Source: Typha latifolia (Eukaryota > Streptophyta > Magnoliopsida > Poales > Typhaceae). Taken from it: a stretch of 64,000 bases of DNA. The position numbers were made by a program, and so were the translations under genes. The stretch lies in the NCBI GenBank assembly GCA_019914945.1, contig CM034103.1, forward strand, positions 11,966,001-12,030,000. Direction: 5' to 3'. How positions within the stretch are numbered: the stretch's first letter is position 1; each line of letters opens with the position of its first letter. Positions 12,064 through 22,971 of the stretch are shown here, piece after piece. The notes below the pieces were generated by a model. It did not search any database. It was not told the origin of the DNA and worked only from the letters and a program-made list of their open reading frames with translations.

Positions 12064-14599
12064 CTTAGGTTAATATTAACAAGCCAAATATATACTTGAA
12101 AGCATATTTGTCCTCTACCGTTCTTACTTTTTCTTGCAACAATGTGATTGAGCCCAAGATATCAACTTCCTTTTTCTTTTTTCCTTTTTGATAGAAGATT
12201 TTAGGTAGACAGTTTATATGGAAATTACTTATTATTTTTGGGAAACTTCAATCAAAATTTCAGGTAATTACTTCTAGAAAAAAAAGCCTCATGTTGCATG
12301 CCAATTATTTTTGGTGGCATGCATTTTGTAACATTAGACATAATGCCAACATTTTCTGTGTTATGTAGAATAGTTGAAATCATCATTTATCAATGGAACA
12401 TTATGTTTTACAATTTGACCCCAAAGAATGTGAGTTTAGGGAATCCAACAAAATAATTGTAAATCAAATGTAGCCTTAAGGCCTTGTTCACTTCAAGAAT
12501 AATTTCTTCTTATTTCAAGATATATCTCTTTATTCCAGAATAACAGCTAAACATCAGAATAATCCGATTCTAGAATATATATAAAATTCATCAAAATTGC
12601 ATTTTATGCAACACACTAACTCAATTACTAATTTACCGTAGATAGAGTTGATCAAACGGCCCAGCCTGCTCGTGCCCGACCCTGTTTAGACTAGGCTAAG
12701 CTTGACCCCGACCCAATTTGGGCTTGGCTTCGCTCGAGCCCGAACTACCAATGAGCGGCACGGGCCAGCCCTTTGCTCGCCCCGGCCCCGCCCGAAAGCC
12801 TACCTATCTACCCGAGTCGAAAGCCCAGTTTGGAACTACCAATGGGTTTTTCTCATTCCATCTCAATAGATCACTCATCTTTCTAAGCAATGAAATTAGG
12901 CAGAGTGTTGTATTCTTTATGCACACACTAGCCTGGTAAATTTACCATAAACTAGCAATTTATTATCAAAGTTTAGACAAAAAGAAATTGCTCTCCTTCA
13001 TCTCTTCATCTGTGTCCTTTTTTTTTGCTATTTTATTTTGCCACCAAGACAAGCGACCTTGACTGCTTAGCTAGGTGATTAGCCAAGCGACCTTGATCGC
13101 TTAGTTGGGTGATCAGGTAATTGGAGTGTGCCACCTCTGGGTCCATGCTATGATCTTGACGAGAGGTGGAAAGAGAGGGAGGAGGCGGAGAGGTTCGAAT
13201 CGTGATGGGAATAGATGAGGAGTACATAGTTTCATCTTGTAGATCTTATGACCCAGCATCACGATGCAGATGAGAGAAATATAGAATGAATCGAAGTCTC
13301 TAGGCAGAAGAAGAAGAAGCTAGAGTGGGGAAGAAAGAAGGTGGAGCCCGACTCGGCTAGCCCGCTCTCTCATGAATCGGCGGGTCGTAATGGGCTAGAC
13401 TATTCTAACTTGGCCCAAACCCGGCTTGGCCTAACTCACTCGCAGACGGGCTGGCAAACACAGTGCCAAGCCTGATTGACCCGATGTTGCCCGCTTGATG
13501 ATCACCTCTAACTATGGATATCTATTCCATCAATCTCATTTATATCAATTCAAAATGTATTCATAGTAATTTATGAAAAATGAAATATTTTTTCTATTTT
13601 TTTTTCACTTTATATCATATCAAAGATAATTATTATATCATTATTCCATAATACAAGTGAACACAAGAATAATTATTTCTGAAATAAGGACCTTATCTTG
13701 AGAATAATAAAGAGGAATACCTTTTCTAGAATTGACTTTATTCCTAAAGCAAACGAAGCCTAAAAGTCGACAAAGTCTATCTGATACTGACGTAAGCACA
13801 TAAATTAGCTATTTTGATGATTGGATTGCTTTTAAAAGTAATATGATATATCCAAAAGTTGTTACGTTAAGGGAACAATTCAGCTTTATGACTTCCAAAA
13901 TCTTTCAGAGGTACGCAGGTTCTTTCTAGAAGTTCCAATCATTTTGCAAAGACAGGTCGAAAATAGATATCTCATTCAAACTAAATAGCATTTTGGGCAT
14001 GAAGATTGGGATTCCACTCTGTCTAAGGTAATTAGACAAGTACCAATAGAAAACTAAGAGTTTTCTAAAGAACTACATGCATCATGAGGAGCTGTACTTA
14101 TTCTCCTGCAAATAATTTCTTAAAGTTTAATTCACGCTGTCGCTGACCACAGTTTCAATCAGTATATGTTGCCTCCTAAAATGTAAATATTCTAATCTGC
14201 AATTAGAGATGTAGTAGTACAGTAGTACTAAGGAGAAAAAAACAGCGCAGTCGTATCTAGTTAAGGCCTTTCCGCAACAGAATCCACGACTTGAATTGCT
14301 AGTACAGCAAAAAAAGAATGCAAATTTTTAAACTAACATCAGCAACAATATATCAGATGGAAAATGTGAAAAGCATCACACTAAAACAACTAAAAACAAC
14401 TAAAAACAAGAGCCTGAGTCAAAATTCAGCAATTTGGGAATTACTTATGGTTCGGGGAAGTCGTCACCGGGCTCGAAGTGACGGGCGACATCCTCAAAAA
14501 CCCATAGCTCCCCTCCGACAACGACGAGCTCGAACCAGCAGCCGACTGTTTGTTCTCCACGCAGCTCTCCTCTATCTTGGCACACGCCATCTCCTCCAT
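8790..14599 (-). CDS. MYB3R-type (R1R2R3-MYB) transcription factor, first three exons only
   Basis: Exons: 14599-14445, 9162-9111 and 8847-8790, all with GT-AG borders. Phases close exactly (51 codons plus 2 nt; 1 nt plus 17 codons; 19 codons plus 1 nt). The joined product starts MEEMACAK, has a Ser-rich leader ending TSSPVTTSPNHK, then RTTGPIRRAKGGWTPQE and DETLRKAVGAYNGRCWKKI, which is the start of MYB repeat R1 with its first two tryptophans. MYB3Rs bind MSA elements and control G2/M genes (family knowledge). The rest of R1, R2, R3 and the C-terminus are not found between 8789 and 8251, where the gypsy element begins. The gene is therefore either interrupted by that element in intron 3 or truncated. 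Two upstream ATGs (14618 and 14604) open tiny out-of-frame uORFs. The ATG at 14590 is an alternative in-frame start. Confidence 0.88.
10485..10595 (-). repeat. copia LTR end, left copy
   Basis: Shares a long near-identical block (starting TATTTCTTGATAATGAAA and running to AACTCTAATA) with about 11830-11937. The block includes TTTATACAAGGTCACCATAA. The left LTR may extend to about 10430. Confidence 0.8.
11828..11937 (-). repeat. copia LTR end, right copy
   Basis: Matches 10485-10595 with a few substitutions and a small indel. It is fused directly to the RT fragment on its left. Confidence 0.8.
12018..12062. repeat. (AAT)n microsatellite
   Basis: About 15 tandem copies of a TAA/AAT trinucleotide. 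Confidence 0.95.
12480..13760 (+). mobile_element. Tourist/Harbinger-like MITE, split by a nested hAT-like element
   Basis: The outer ends are GGCCTTGTTCACTTC and, read from the other side, GGCTTCGTTTGCTTT. They are imperfect terminal inverted repeats, each followed within a few bases by GGAATAA-type sequence and flanked by TAA on both sides (12477-12479 and 13761-13763). Removing the nested element and its duplicated target leaves about 405 bp, which aligns along its length with the 409 bp copy at 58861-59269. A 3-bp TWA target duplication and these ends fit PIF/Harbinger MITEs (family knowledge). Confidence 0.85.
12643..13510. mobile_element. hAT-like non-autonomous element inserted in the MITE
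   Basis: Terminal inverted repeats are TAGAGTTGATCA and (other end, reversed) TAGAGGTGATCA. The 8-bp flanks ACCGTAGA (12635-12642) and ACTATGGA (13511-13518) match at 5 of 8 positions and differ only by transitions, as an aged 8-bp hAT target duplication would. The 868 bp body has GCCCGA/GGGC-rich ends and a roughly 34 bp tandem duplication at 13051-13118. No transposase is readable. Confidence 0.78.
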
Positions 14600-15961
14600 C
14601 TCATCTCCCCAACTCCATCCTCCCCTAACCCAACCAAAACCCTAACTCCAATCCCAACGTTCGAATCTCAATTCAAATCCCAAAGAGATCTCCACAATCC
14701 CAAAACGAAGTGGGCTGCATAGGGAACTGAACGGAACCTCACGATTCCTCGGGTTCCTGATGAACAGAAACCGAGAAATCGAATCGAGAAGCGATCCGAC
14801 GAGCTCAGTGGCAATTCAAATCGGCGAGCACCCAAATTAGGAGGACAAGAGATGGAAAGATCCAAAAGAAATCGAGAAATCAAGCAGGGAGGGAAGAAAA
14901 GAAAACGTTTCAAACCCTAGAATCGAAGAAATCTCCCAATCTTTCTCTTTCTCTATTTCTAACAACTCGAAGAAGCGTTTCCCTTCAAAAATACGTCGCC
15001 CGTTGAAGGAAAGGAGAGAGAGAAGAGAAATAGAGAAATTATTTTTAATACATTTACGAAAAGAAGGAACGAGTAGGGAAAGGGACTCGTGATGGAAGAT
15101 TAACGGCACCGTCAAATCTCTCCCTGAGAGAGGAGAGGGAGGAGGAGTAGATAACGGTTCGTGACGGCGCCCAGTTACCGTTGCAATCAAAGTTTGAACT
15201 CAAACGGTGCACTCTTTCGTTCTTTATGACCGCTACCTACGGGATGATGGCTCGTTTAGAGCCGTCGATTTTTTTGCAGGCTAGCGTGAGCCGTTGGACA
15301 GCTGAGGGAGGGTTTTAAACCTTTAATCGGACGTTGTCAAAGGAGGGAGCATCCTGTAGTGGTAGTTAAACTAGAAAGCTGAAGCAAAAAACTGAAAATA
15401 TTTTGAGCTATTGGATGACAAACCAGGAGCTGCCAAGTATGCCGGATGCAGCAAATTCCTGCATCGGAGCAGCAGAGGATTTTCGATTGTATTTTGTATG
15501 ACAGTTGGACCTAACATCTATCTTTAAAACTAGTCTCCGTGCCACCAACCTGGAGGGTACCCGGTCACAGTGTTAACTTCAAGCAAATTTATTACGGTAT
15601 TATTTATATATAAATAATTTATTAATTTTGGAGGAATAACTCAGCGGCTCAATGGTTTAGAACTTAGATTAAATAATTTAGTGTGTTTGCTCTTTATGTT
15701 AAAAAAAAAGAAGAAAATTAACTTGCCTCCGTCCCTGTGATGGATTTTAGGGGTAATTGATAATGATAATAATGTTTTCTTACATAATAGCTCATTGGGG
15801 AGTTTAGAAACTCACCATCCCAAAAAAAAAAGAAGTAAAAAAGTCGATCTTTTTTTGTGCCTCGAGACGACACGACAGATTTATTGGGCAAGATGATTAA
15901 TTGCAGAATCCAAAACCCTAGAGCGAGAGAGCGAGCGAGAGGTGAAGCAGCATAGAAGAGC
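14600..15961. other. 5' leader and promoter region between MYB3R (-) and TIM9-like (+)
   Basis: The first 600 bases right of the MYB3R ATG are rich in CT on the minus strand, like a leader. Open frames here on both strands are compositional. A short tRNA-like stretch (ACTCAGCGGCTCAATGGTT, near 15639-15657) may be an old SINE trace. Confidence 0.5.
15102..15298 (-). promoter_or_regulatory. Cluster of MSA-like AACGG sites upstream of MYB3R
   Basis: Five AACGG cores lie within 200 bp: plus strand 15102, 15153 and 15203; minus strand 15182 and 15295. The last reads TCCAACGGCTC on the minus strand, one base from the mitosis-specific activator consensus YCYAACGGYYA. MYB3R proteins bind this motif in G2/M promoters (established). 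Function here is inferred. Confidence 0.5.
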
Positions 15962-16044
15962 ATGCTCGGAGATATGGACTGGCTTCCCGAGGAGGGGAAG
16001 ATGAGGATGTCGGCCGTGATCGACCAGCTCCAAATCCACGACTG

Positions 16045-17677
16045 GTGCTTCCGTGTTCACTGAGAATTACGAATTACTCTCACTACGAATGAAATCTGTT
16101 AGTAGGACTGATACCTTGGCAGTCAATCTGGAGACGCAAACAATTGGTAGTGGGATTACTTTGTTCACTTTGGTGATCGAACGCTACTTTTCTTGTACTA
16201 ATACATCTGTTAAATTTTAGCATATTGGCATAAACTTGCAGACGAGGGGGTTTATTTTGTTGGATTTATCGCTTAAGATGTGGCACTGAGATCCCCCCCT
16301 TGCTTTTCTTGCCCTTTCTTTTTAAATTTCAGAAGAAAATGTGTGCTACTTTCATATGGGTTTCTCCTCTCTTTGTAGTAATCAATTTTGCAAGATTTGT
16401 TTAGAATTGGCCTGGAATTGGAGTTATTTGTTTTGCAGAAAAGGGAAAATTGATAACACTATCCAGTTTTACTGTTTGGAAGCAAAAGGAGAGAACTTAT
16501 TGCACCCAATTGTGGTCTAATTGCTGCTGTAAGCTTTACAGTTGTCTGTTGTTTCATTGCACAAGTCTGGACCGAATGCGACTGAATTCATTTGCGCTGT
16601 TAATTGAATTCAAGTGATCGAACTGGCTACGTTTTGGAATGAGTGATTTATTTCACAGAGAGAGCTAGAAAAGATCTGTAAGTTTTGTTGTTTCGAAGAA
16701 AAGGAAAACTGATTGCTGCATCCATTATGTGGTCCTACTGCTGGTATCAGTTTCACATTTATACTGATGTCAAATGGCCAAGTTTGAACCAAGTTCATCT
16801 GAATTAGTCTACATTTATGAAGTGACTTCGAGTCAAGCAAGTGAACTGACTGCATTTAGTATTTAGTTATAAAGGAGTACTGGCTACTCAGTGGATATGA
16901 GATTTGATGGATTCATCAGTCTGCTATTGAGGTTGAAGTGAAGAATCTTATGTAAAAATTGAGGTGTTTCAATGTGGAGGAATTGGGTAGGAAATCAGTG
17001 TCATTTCTGCTCTAGTATTTTCTACTGTAAACCAGAAAATTGTAGGTAAGGTTATCAAGTTTCTAGCTTGATCACTTTTGACTGTATAGATTAAGAGCCT
17101 TATATGGCTGATGAAGTTAAGAGTATTTTTGGATGGAAAAGTTTTTCCTAATTCTTCATTCAAATGATCCTGAGCTCTTGTTACTTGGAACTTGACGTCA
17201 ATAGATTGTTGTTGAACACTTGATCTTTGAACCAAATATTGGGATATAAGACAATGGCCAACGGGGAATCACTGGCAGATGTTGCAGCTTTGAGACTCAC
17301 ACTGGGTTGCTGCAAAACTTTGCATGCCAAGAGGTAACTGGATACAAAACCGAACAATGGTCGTTATTATTCTCGAGAGGTTAACACAAAAAGTCTACCA
17401 GATTTATGACAATCTATATATAATTTTCTTATTTCGTTTAGATAATCTATTGGAAGTGTCCGGATATCAAATTTCAACTATCTATCTTATGCTCATGGTG
17501 TGGATATTTTATTTCTACAACAACAAAACCGGTCATTTTGAAACACAAACTGCTGATTAGTTTGTTGTGTCTTTCATCTCGGATGTTCTAGTCTTCTTAT
17601 CAGTCACATCTGATTAGATGAGGAAATAAGCAATGGCTAGTGCACATATTTACTCTTTCTTCGGTGTCATCTTGCAG
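16045..17677. other. Intron of the TIM9-like pseudogene
   Basis: About 1.6 kb between GT (16045) and AG (17676-17677). No transposon, RNA gene or other coding signal was recognised. Confidence 0.6.
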
Positions 17678-17678
17678 T

Positions 17679-17842
17679 TTAAGGAATTACAACTCACTGG
17701 TGGGGAGATGCTTCTCTGATTGTGTGGTGACCTTCAGATGGAAATCTCTTCAGAAGCAGGTTGAGGAATTACAAGTCACTGGTTGGGAGATGCTTCTCTG
17801 ATTGTGTGGAGACCTTCAGATGGAAGTCTCTTGACAAGCCGG
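17679..17842 (+). repeat. 82 bp tandem duplication of TIM9-like exon 2
   Basis: Two units, 17679-17760 and 17761-17842, both beginning TTRAGGAATTACAA and sharing GGGAGATGCTTCTCTGAT. A handful of substitutions separate them. The first unit ends in a usable donor (AAGCAG|GTTGAG). Confidence 0.93.
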
Positions 17843-17935
17843 AAGAGACCATATCAAGATTCATCTTGCAAGGAAGAAATAGAAGTTGCATCTTAATCAT
17901 TCATCAATATTTGGAACTCAGTTCCATTGATTAGT

Positions 17936-18445
17936 TGCTTAGTTTATACCTCGCGTTGTAATCAGTGGAATCAGGCAATGCTTCACCTGTTATATATTCA
18001 CATTTTAGATCATCTACTGATTTTAGAGGTGAAATTATTCCAATTCAGCTTCCATATGCAAGATTTGCAGGATATCAATTTATATTCGCATAAGATTTCA
18101 TTATTTGGCAGGGATTAGAACTGTTCATATAGTCTAATTAATATCACCATTGGTGTTTCCCGTTTTACTCTGCAATACGGAGAGAATCCTACACCAGTAA
18201 AAGTATACCTTTTGAGTTCCCTAGCATTTGAGAAATACCATTCGCTTCGCCACGTTCCCGCGCTCCCGGGGTCAAACCAGTCAACGTCATCTCACGGACA
18301 ACCTTAGAACAAGCTAGGACGGACAAAGATGATATCGTTATTCCCATTTCTAAGAATAGCGTGCATGCATTACTAAATTTGGTATCCCCGCAAGTATAAA
18401 CTGGGTAGAGCTGTGCCTCTCTCATTGCCTTCTCATCCGCCTCCA
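17936..18445. other. Intergenic, promoter side of the GH17 gene
   Basis: AT-rich up to about 18230. A TATA-like GTATAAAC lies at 18393-18400, about 50 bases before the start codon. Confidence 0.45.
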
Positions 18446-20093
18446 ATGGCAACCCTTCCCCTCTTCGTCCTCTTCCTCGCTCTCCAACTCCTACCTCATG
18501 AAACCGTAGCTATCGGCGTCAACTACGGCACCCTCGGCGACAACCTCCCGCCGCCGGCCCAGGTGGCGGCCTTCCTCAAGCAGCGGACCCGCATCAACCG
18601 CGTCAAGATCTTCGACTCCAATCCCGACCTCATCCGCGCCTTCGCCGGCACCGGCATCTCCGTCGTCATCACGGCCCCCGACGACGCCATCACCTCACTC
18701 GCCAGCCCCGGCGGCGCCGCCGCCTTCGTTGCCGCTCACGTAACACCGTTCTACCCGGCCACTGACATCTCCCTCGTCCTCGTCGGCAATGAGATCCTCG
18801 ACTCCGCCGACCGCAACCTCATCTTCAACCTCGTGCCTGCGATGCGGCAACTTGCCGTCGCGCTCGCGGCCTCCGGGCTAGGCAAGATCCGGGTCTCGAC
18901 GCCGCATTCGCTCGGGATCCTCGCTGCGTCCGACCCGCCTTCGGCGGGGCAATTCCGGCGCGGATACGGCCGGGTTTTCTTTAAACCGATGCTGGAGCTG
19001 CTCCGCCGTACAAGATCGCCGTTCGTCGTTAACCCGTATCCTTACTTCGGGTACTATTATCTTACAATCGTTCCGAATTAAACTTCGCCATTTGTTTCAC
19101 TATAATTTTAACCATCCGGTATTTTTTTTACAAACAGGTACAGCCCCCAAACTCTAGCCTACGCCCAATTCCGGCCCAACCCCGGGATGCGCGACAAGGC
19201 AACGGGGTTAAGGTACACGAACATGCTCACGGCGCAGCTCGACGCCGTGCGCTCGGCGATGAACCGGCTCGGGTTCGAGGACGTGGACATCGTGATCGGC
19301 GAGACGGGGTGGCCGTCGAAGGCGGAGCCGGGTCAGGGCGGAGTGAGCGCGGCGGACGCGGCGGCCTATAACGGGAACCTGGTGAAGTGGCTCCGGTCGA
19401 GAGCAGGGACGCCGCTGATGCCGAACCGGACGATCGAGGCCTACATCTTCGCGCTCTTCAACGAGAACCTCAAGCCCGGGCCGATTGCCGAGCGAAATTT
19501 CGGGTTGTTTTATCCCAATATGACGCCCGTCTACAACGCCGGGATTCTGCGGCATGGAGTAAGTGATTGATTCAACGTCAAAATCCGCTTTACAATCATG
19601 AACCTTTTTTTCTTTGCTATGTCTAAAATGTTATCTAAACTTGTTGGGTTTAGTCTGGATCGAGAGGAAGATCGAGAGGAGGAAGAGGAGGGAGGAGAGG
19701 GAAGAAGAGGACGAGCAGTGGTCGGTGGTGCGTGCCAAAGGCCCAGGTGAGTAACACGGCGCTGCAGAACAACATAAACTACGCGTGCGGCAGCAAGCTG
19801 GTGGATTGCAAACCCATCCAGAACGGTGGGCCGTGCTTCCTCCCCAACACCCTGCAGGCGCACGCCGCCTACGCCATGAACGCCTACTACCAAGCCAGCG
19901 GCCGCCAGGCCGTCAGCTGCGACTTTGCCGGCACCGGCATCATCACCACCACCGACCCAGGTACGCATGTGGTTGGTGTTAAAATTATATATAAAAAAAT
20001 AATTCCTCATTTTCTAAAGAGTAAATTCTCTAACTATAATAACTTGTTTTTGCTGTTGGAGAAGGTCATCGCCACTGCAAGTTTATCTCGTAA
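18446..20093 (+). CDS. Secreted glucan endo-1,3-beta-glucosidase (GH17) with X8/CBM43 domain
   Basis: Four exons: 18446-19050, 19138-19558, 19654-19960 and 20065-20093, giving 453 aa, all GT-AG with closing phases. I chose the ATG at 18446 because it starts a clean signal peptide (MATLPLFVLFLALQLLPHETVA) followed by the GH17 N-terminus GVNYGTLGDNLPPP; an ATG 33 bases upstream is less likely. GH17 enzymes hydrolyse callose-type beta-1,3-glucan in walls and plasmodesmata. The acid/base Glu is in VGNEI (about E116) and the nucleophile in IGETGWPS (about E257). The X8 domain (about 367-453) starts WCVPKAQVSNTAL and keeps its cysteines. The catalytic domain is joined to X8 by a roughly 24-residue Arg/Gly-rich linker, unusual for a wall protein. 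Exon 1 is very GC-rich. No GPI-anchor tail is seen. Confidence 0.92.
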
Positions 20094-20910
20094 GGAGAAG
20101 ACGGTCGGAGGTCGGGGTTTCAAGGCTGACTTATCTCCGTTGACGTCGTCAGCTTTACTGCCTTTTTAATTCCAAGCTTGATTTACTAAGCATGGATTTA
20201 GGCCGATCTAACTTGTAACTCTTTTATTCGTTTACTTGTCTCGTATATGTTTGATTAAAAAGAAAAAGTTGTCACATTGAAGACATAAATAAAAAGAACA
20301 TAAGAAGGCTCTCAGTGATAAAAGGCCATCACTGTAGATATTCAACATGAGTGGTTTGCAGGATAAATGTAAAGAGAAAATTAAGAGAAAATTTAATAGT
20401 TATATATATCTATGTGAGTGCAGTTTTGGTGTAGATTGATTTGGCCGCATATTGGATACACGATAATATATAAATTATATATATCTAATGGTTTCAATTA
20501 TGTCTGAGAAAGAATACAAATGGTTGTAAAATTTGAGCAAATGTAAATGTAATTAGAGATACCGTTATCAATCTAAGATGTCTTTTATAATATTGTTTTA
20601 TAGCTAGAATGTCCTACATGGTAGATTTATGAGTTTAATATATGAGAAGGTGACAGTTACTATTAACAAGGGATAAGAGGAAAATAGCAATATATATATA
20701 GTTGTAGTATCTAATATTTAGTATTTACCATAGCAAAGGTTATTTCTTTCAAGGTAAAGTAGCATAGGAAACTCGTTGGTTATCTTGCTCACATGGAGGC
20801 TCGAACCCAGCACTCGCGCCGTACCAAACTGACTAACTCGGCAACGAGTAAGTCCATCGACATCACATCATCTGTGGGAAATCGTTGGTATCGTGCCGGC
20901 GACGGCGCCA
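20094..20910. other. Intergenic between GH17 and ALG5
   Basis: AT-rich, probably the GH17 3' UTR and ALG5 promoter. A string near 20793-20850 (CTCGAACCCAGCACT...ACTGACTAACTCGGC) looks like a tRNA-derived SINE trace. No gene seen. Confidence 0.45.
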
Positions 20911-22938
20911 ATGGCGTGGCCTTCGCTTCTCTCTTCCAGTCCCCCTCTTCTCTCCTCCTCCCTTTCTCTCTCCCTCCTCCTCTCTTCCGTGGTAGACCAT
21001 TCGCACCTCCCTTCCCTCTCGTTCCCTCTCTCTCTCTTTTCCCCTAATTCCAAATCCGAACCCTAATCTTTCTCCTCTCTACGAGCAGGTACTGATCCTA
21101 GCCCTCGGCGTCGCCGCCTTCTTCCTCGAGTACGTTAGGAAGATAGGATGCACGCACTCGTAAGTCGACTCCGATTCCCTCGCGTTTTGGATCCGCGATG
21201 GATTTTCTTATTTGGGGTGTAAATTTTCCGATCTTGTTTCAGGCTCGAGAGGACAGCCATGTCGGATTCCTTCTTCGAGGATCCTAACTCGCTGAAGAAG
21301 GTTAGAAATTGGAAAGCTAATATTTTTGTGAAGCCTGCTGCTAGGATTTACTGATCGGTTGATGCTTACGTCGTGAATTCTATCAAAAATTAGTAGACTT
21401 TGATCATGATGAGCTGAAAAGGGAATTTTTATTTATTTAATGAGCATTAGTTTTCTTTATACCATTTATCCTATCCCGTATTGTTGAATTAATTTTTATC
21501 CAACATCTGATCTGAAAGTACTCTACTTTTCCCTTTTTTGAAACTTCAGTTTTTCTTTTATCAAGTAGAGGTACTTCTATTTCCTTTTTTTTCTGTGAGA
21601 ATCAGATCAGTGGGTACTTGGGCCACAGTTAACATTGCAAGAATGAAAAGTTATGTGAAATCATATCTAGATTTATGTATTAATAGTGGCATGTGAATTC
21701 TATAACTATGACCCTAGATCCTTTAACTTGTTACAATTCTCCATCAGGATGGTGGGTGGACCTGAGAGTTGTCCCAATGTGGTTGGAGATGGGTGTTGTG
21801 GTTTTTATGTTATATTGGAAGAAGTTCCTTAAAGGCTAAACTACAAAGTTTTACTTTAAGGATGTCAGGCAGTTGGACTCTAAAAGACTCCTTATTGTGT
21901 GGAGGCTAGTAGAGTAAGACGTACACAATGTTTCTTTTTCAGAGAGGTTGTTTATTGGCTGAACTGCAACCACAGGGTCCAGCTTCACCAGCATTGCCTT
22001 CACACCAGTTATTGCTTTCTTTGTCTTTTAATGTAGGGGGATTAAATGTTAAGAAAGGAAGGGATTGTGTAACTGTAGAGAATCCGGGATAGGAATCTGC
22101 TGAAAATGATTGAACATGAGTATACTGGACGCATATTAAGTTCACTTATTATCTTTTAGATGTAATCCTTTATTACAAATGCTATTTGTTATAGTAGCTG
22201 GATCTACTTAGTATTCTCACAGCAGAGTCTATACTCTTTTCTCTATGCTATTTACTCACTATACATCCTGACAGCTTTGTTTTTATTTTATTTTTGGCGA
22301 TCAGTTGACCGCTGATTGCATTACCAGATTTCAAAATAAGTTTGGATAGTTTTGAAATAATTCATGAAATGTTTCAGCTTATTTTGAACTTATACTTGAA
22401 TCACATATATGCCAGGTTCCCTGTCCTTCAATTTTTGATCCTGCTGAGAAGTACATCTCATTGATTATTCCTGCATACAATGAGGAGCATAGGCTTCCTG
22501 GAGCTCTTGTTGAGACAATCAAGTCAGTAGATGACATTCCTTTAAATTTCTTCTATCCTGCTGATGACATTCTCTTTATTTTTTTATGGAGGAATATCCA
22601 TTCTAAAGCTTTTCTCCTTTCATGATAAGCATTCCATTTTTATGTCAGCTAAAAAGGAAATTAATAGTTATACTTCTCAATTTTTATGACGTTCTTTTAA
22701 AAAACAACATATATAAAGTTCTAAAACATTATCTTTAACTGATCTTTGAGGGTTGACTAAGAGAGTAGTAGTTAAATTCAACGATGGTCGTGCCACAGGC
22801 ACTGCCCGTGTCGACCACTGGCCGGCACGGCACTTGCCGGCCGTACCGTAAGAAAAGGAGAGAAAAATGTACTACCTTGGCCGTCGCCGTCGTCGCTGGC
22901 CTTCTCCTGGATTCGCAACTTAAGTTTTAACCGATAAA

Positions 22939-22971
<33 letters not shown>

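Larger units (their letters stand above)
9163..14444 (-). other. MYB3R intron 1, enlarged by transposons
   Basis: This 5.3 kb intron holds a copia remnant (about 10430-11937), an (AAT)n tract (12018-12062), and a MITE split by a hAT-like element (12480-13760). The rest is AT-rich DNA with no recognisable content. The open frame at 9977-10285 is AT-rich, resembles nothing I know and is not called. Confidence 0.75.
15962..17935 (+). pseudogene. TIM9-like mitochondrial small Tim pseudogene with a duplicated exon
   Basis: Exon 1 (15962-16044) gives MLGDMDWLPEEGKM...VIDQLQIHD. Exon 2 (17678 on) continues in phase across GT-AG borders with LRNYNSLVGRCFSDC, the conserved central part of Tim9 including the first CX3C motif. 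Small Tims need two CX3C motifs to chaperone membrane proteins across the intermembrane space (family knowledge). Here exon 2 is repeated in tandem after 82 bp, which is not a multiple of three. Reading on from the first copy shifts frame and stops. The second copy (17761-17842) runs on to a TAG at 17933-17935, but both cysteines of the second CX3C are gone. I therefore call it a pseudogene. It is not a processed copy, since the 1.6 kb intron is kept. Confidence 0.75.

Noticed and set aside
14318..14722. 134-codon plus-strand frame
   Set aside because: It lies opposite MYB3R exon 1 and its leader. The minus strand has conserved MYB3R sequence with matching splice sites, so this is a shadow.
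19531..20010. 159-codon minus-strand frame over the GH17 gene
   Set aside because: It is antisense to the X8 exon, whose conserved cysteines and splice phases are on the plus strand.
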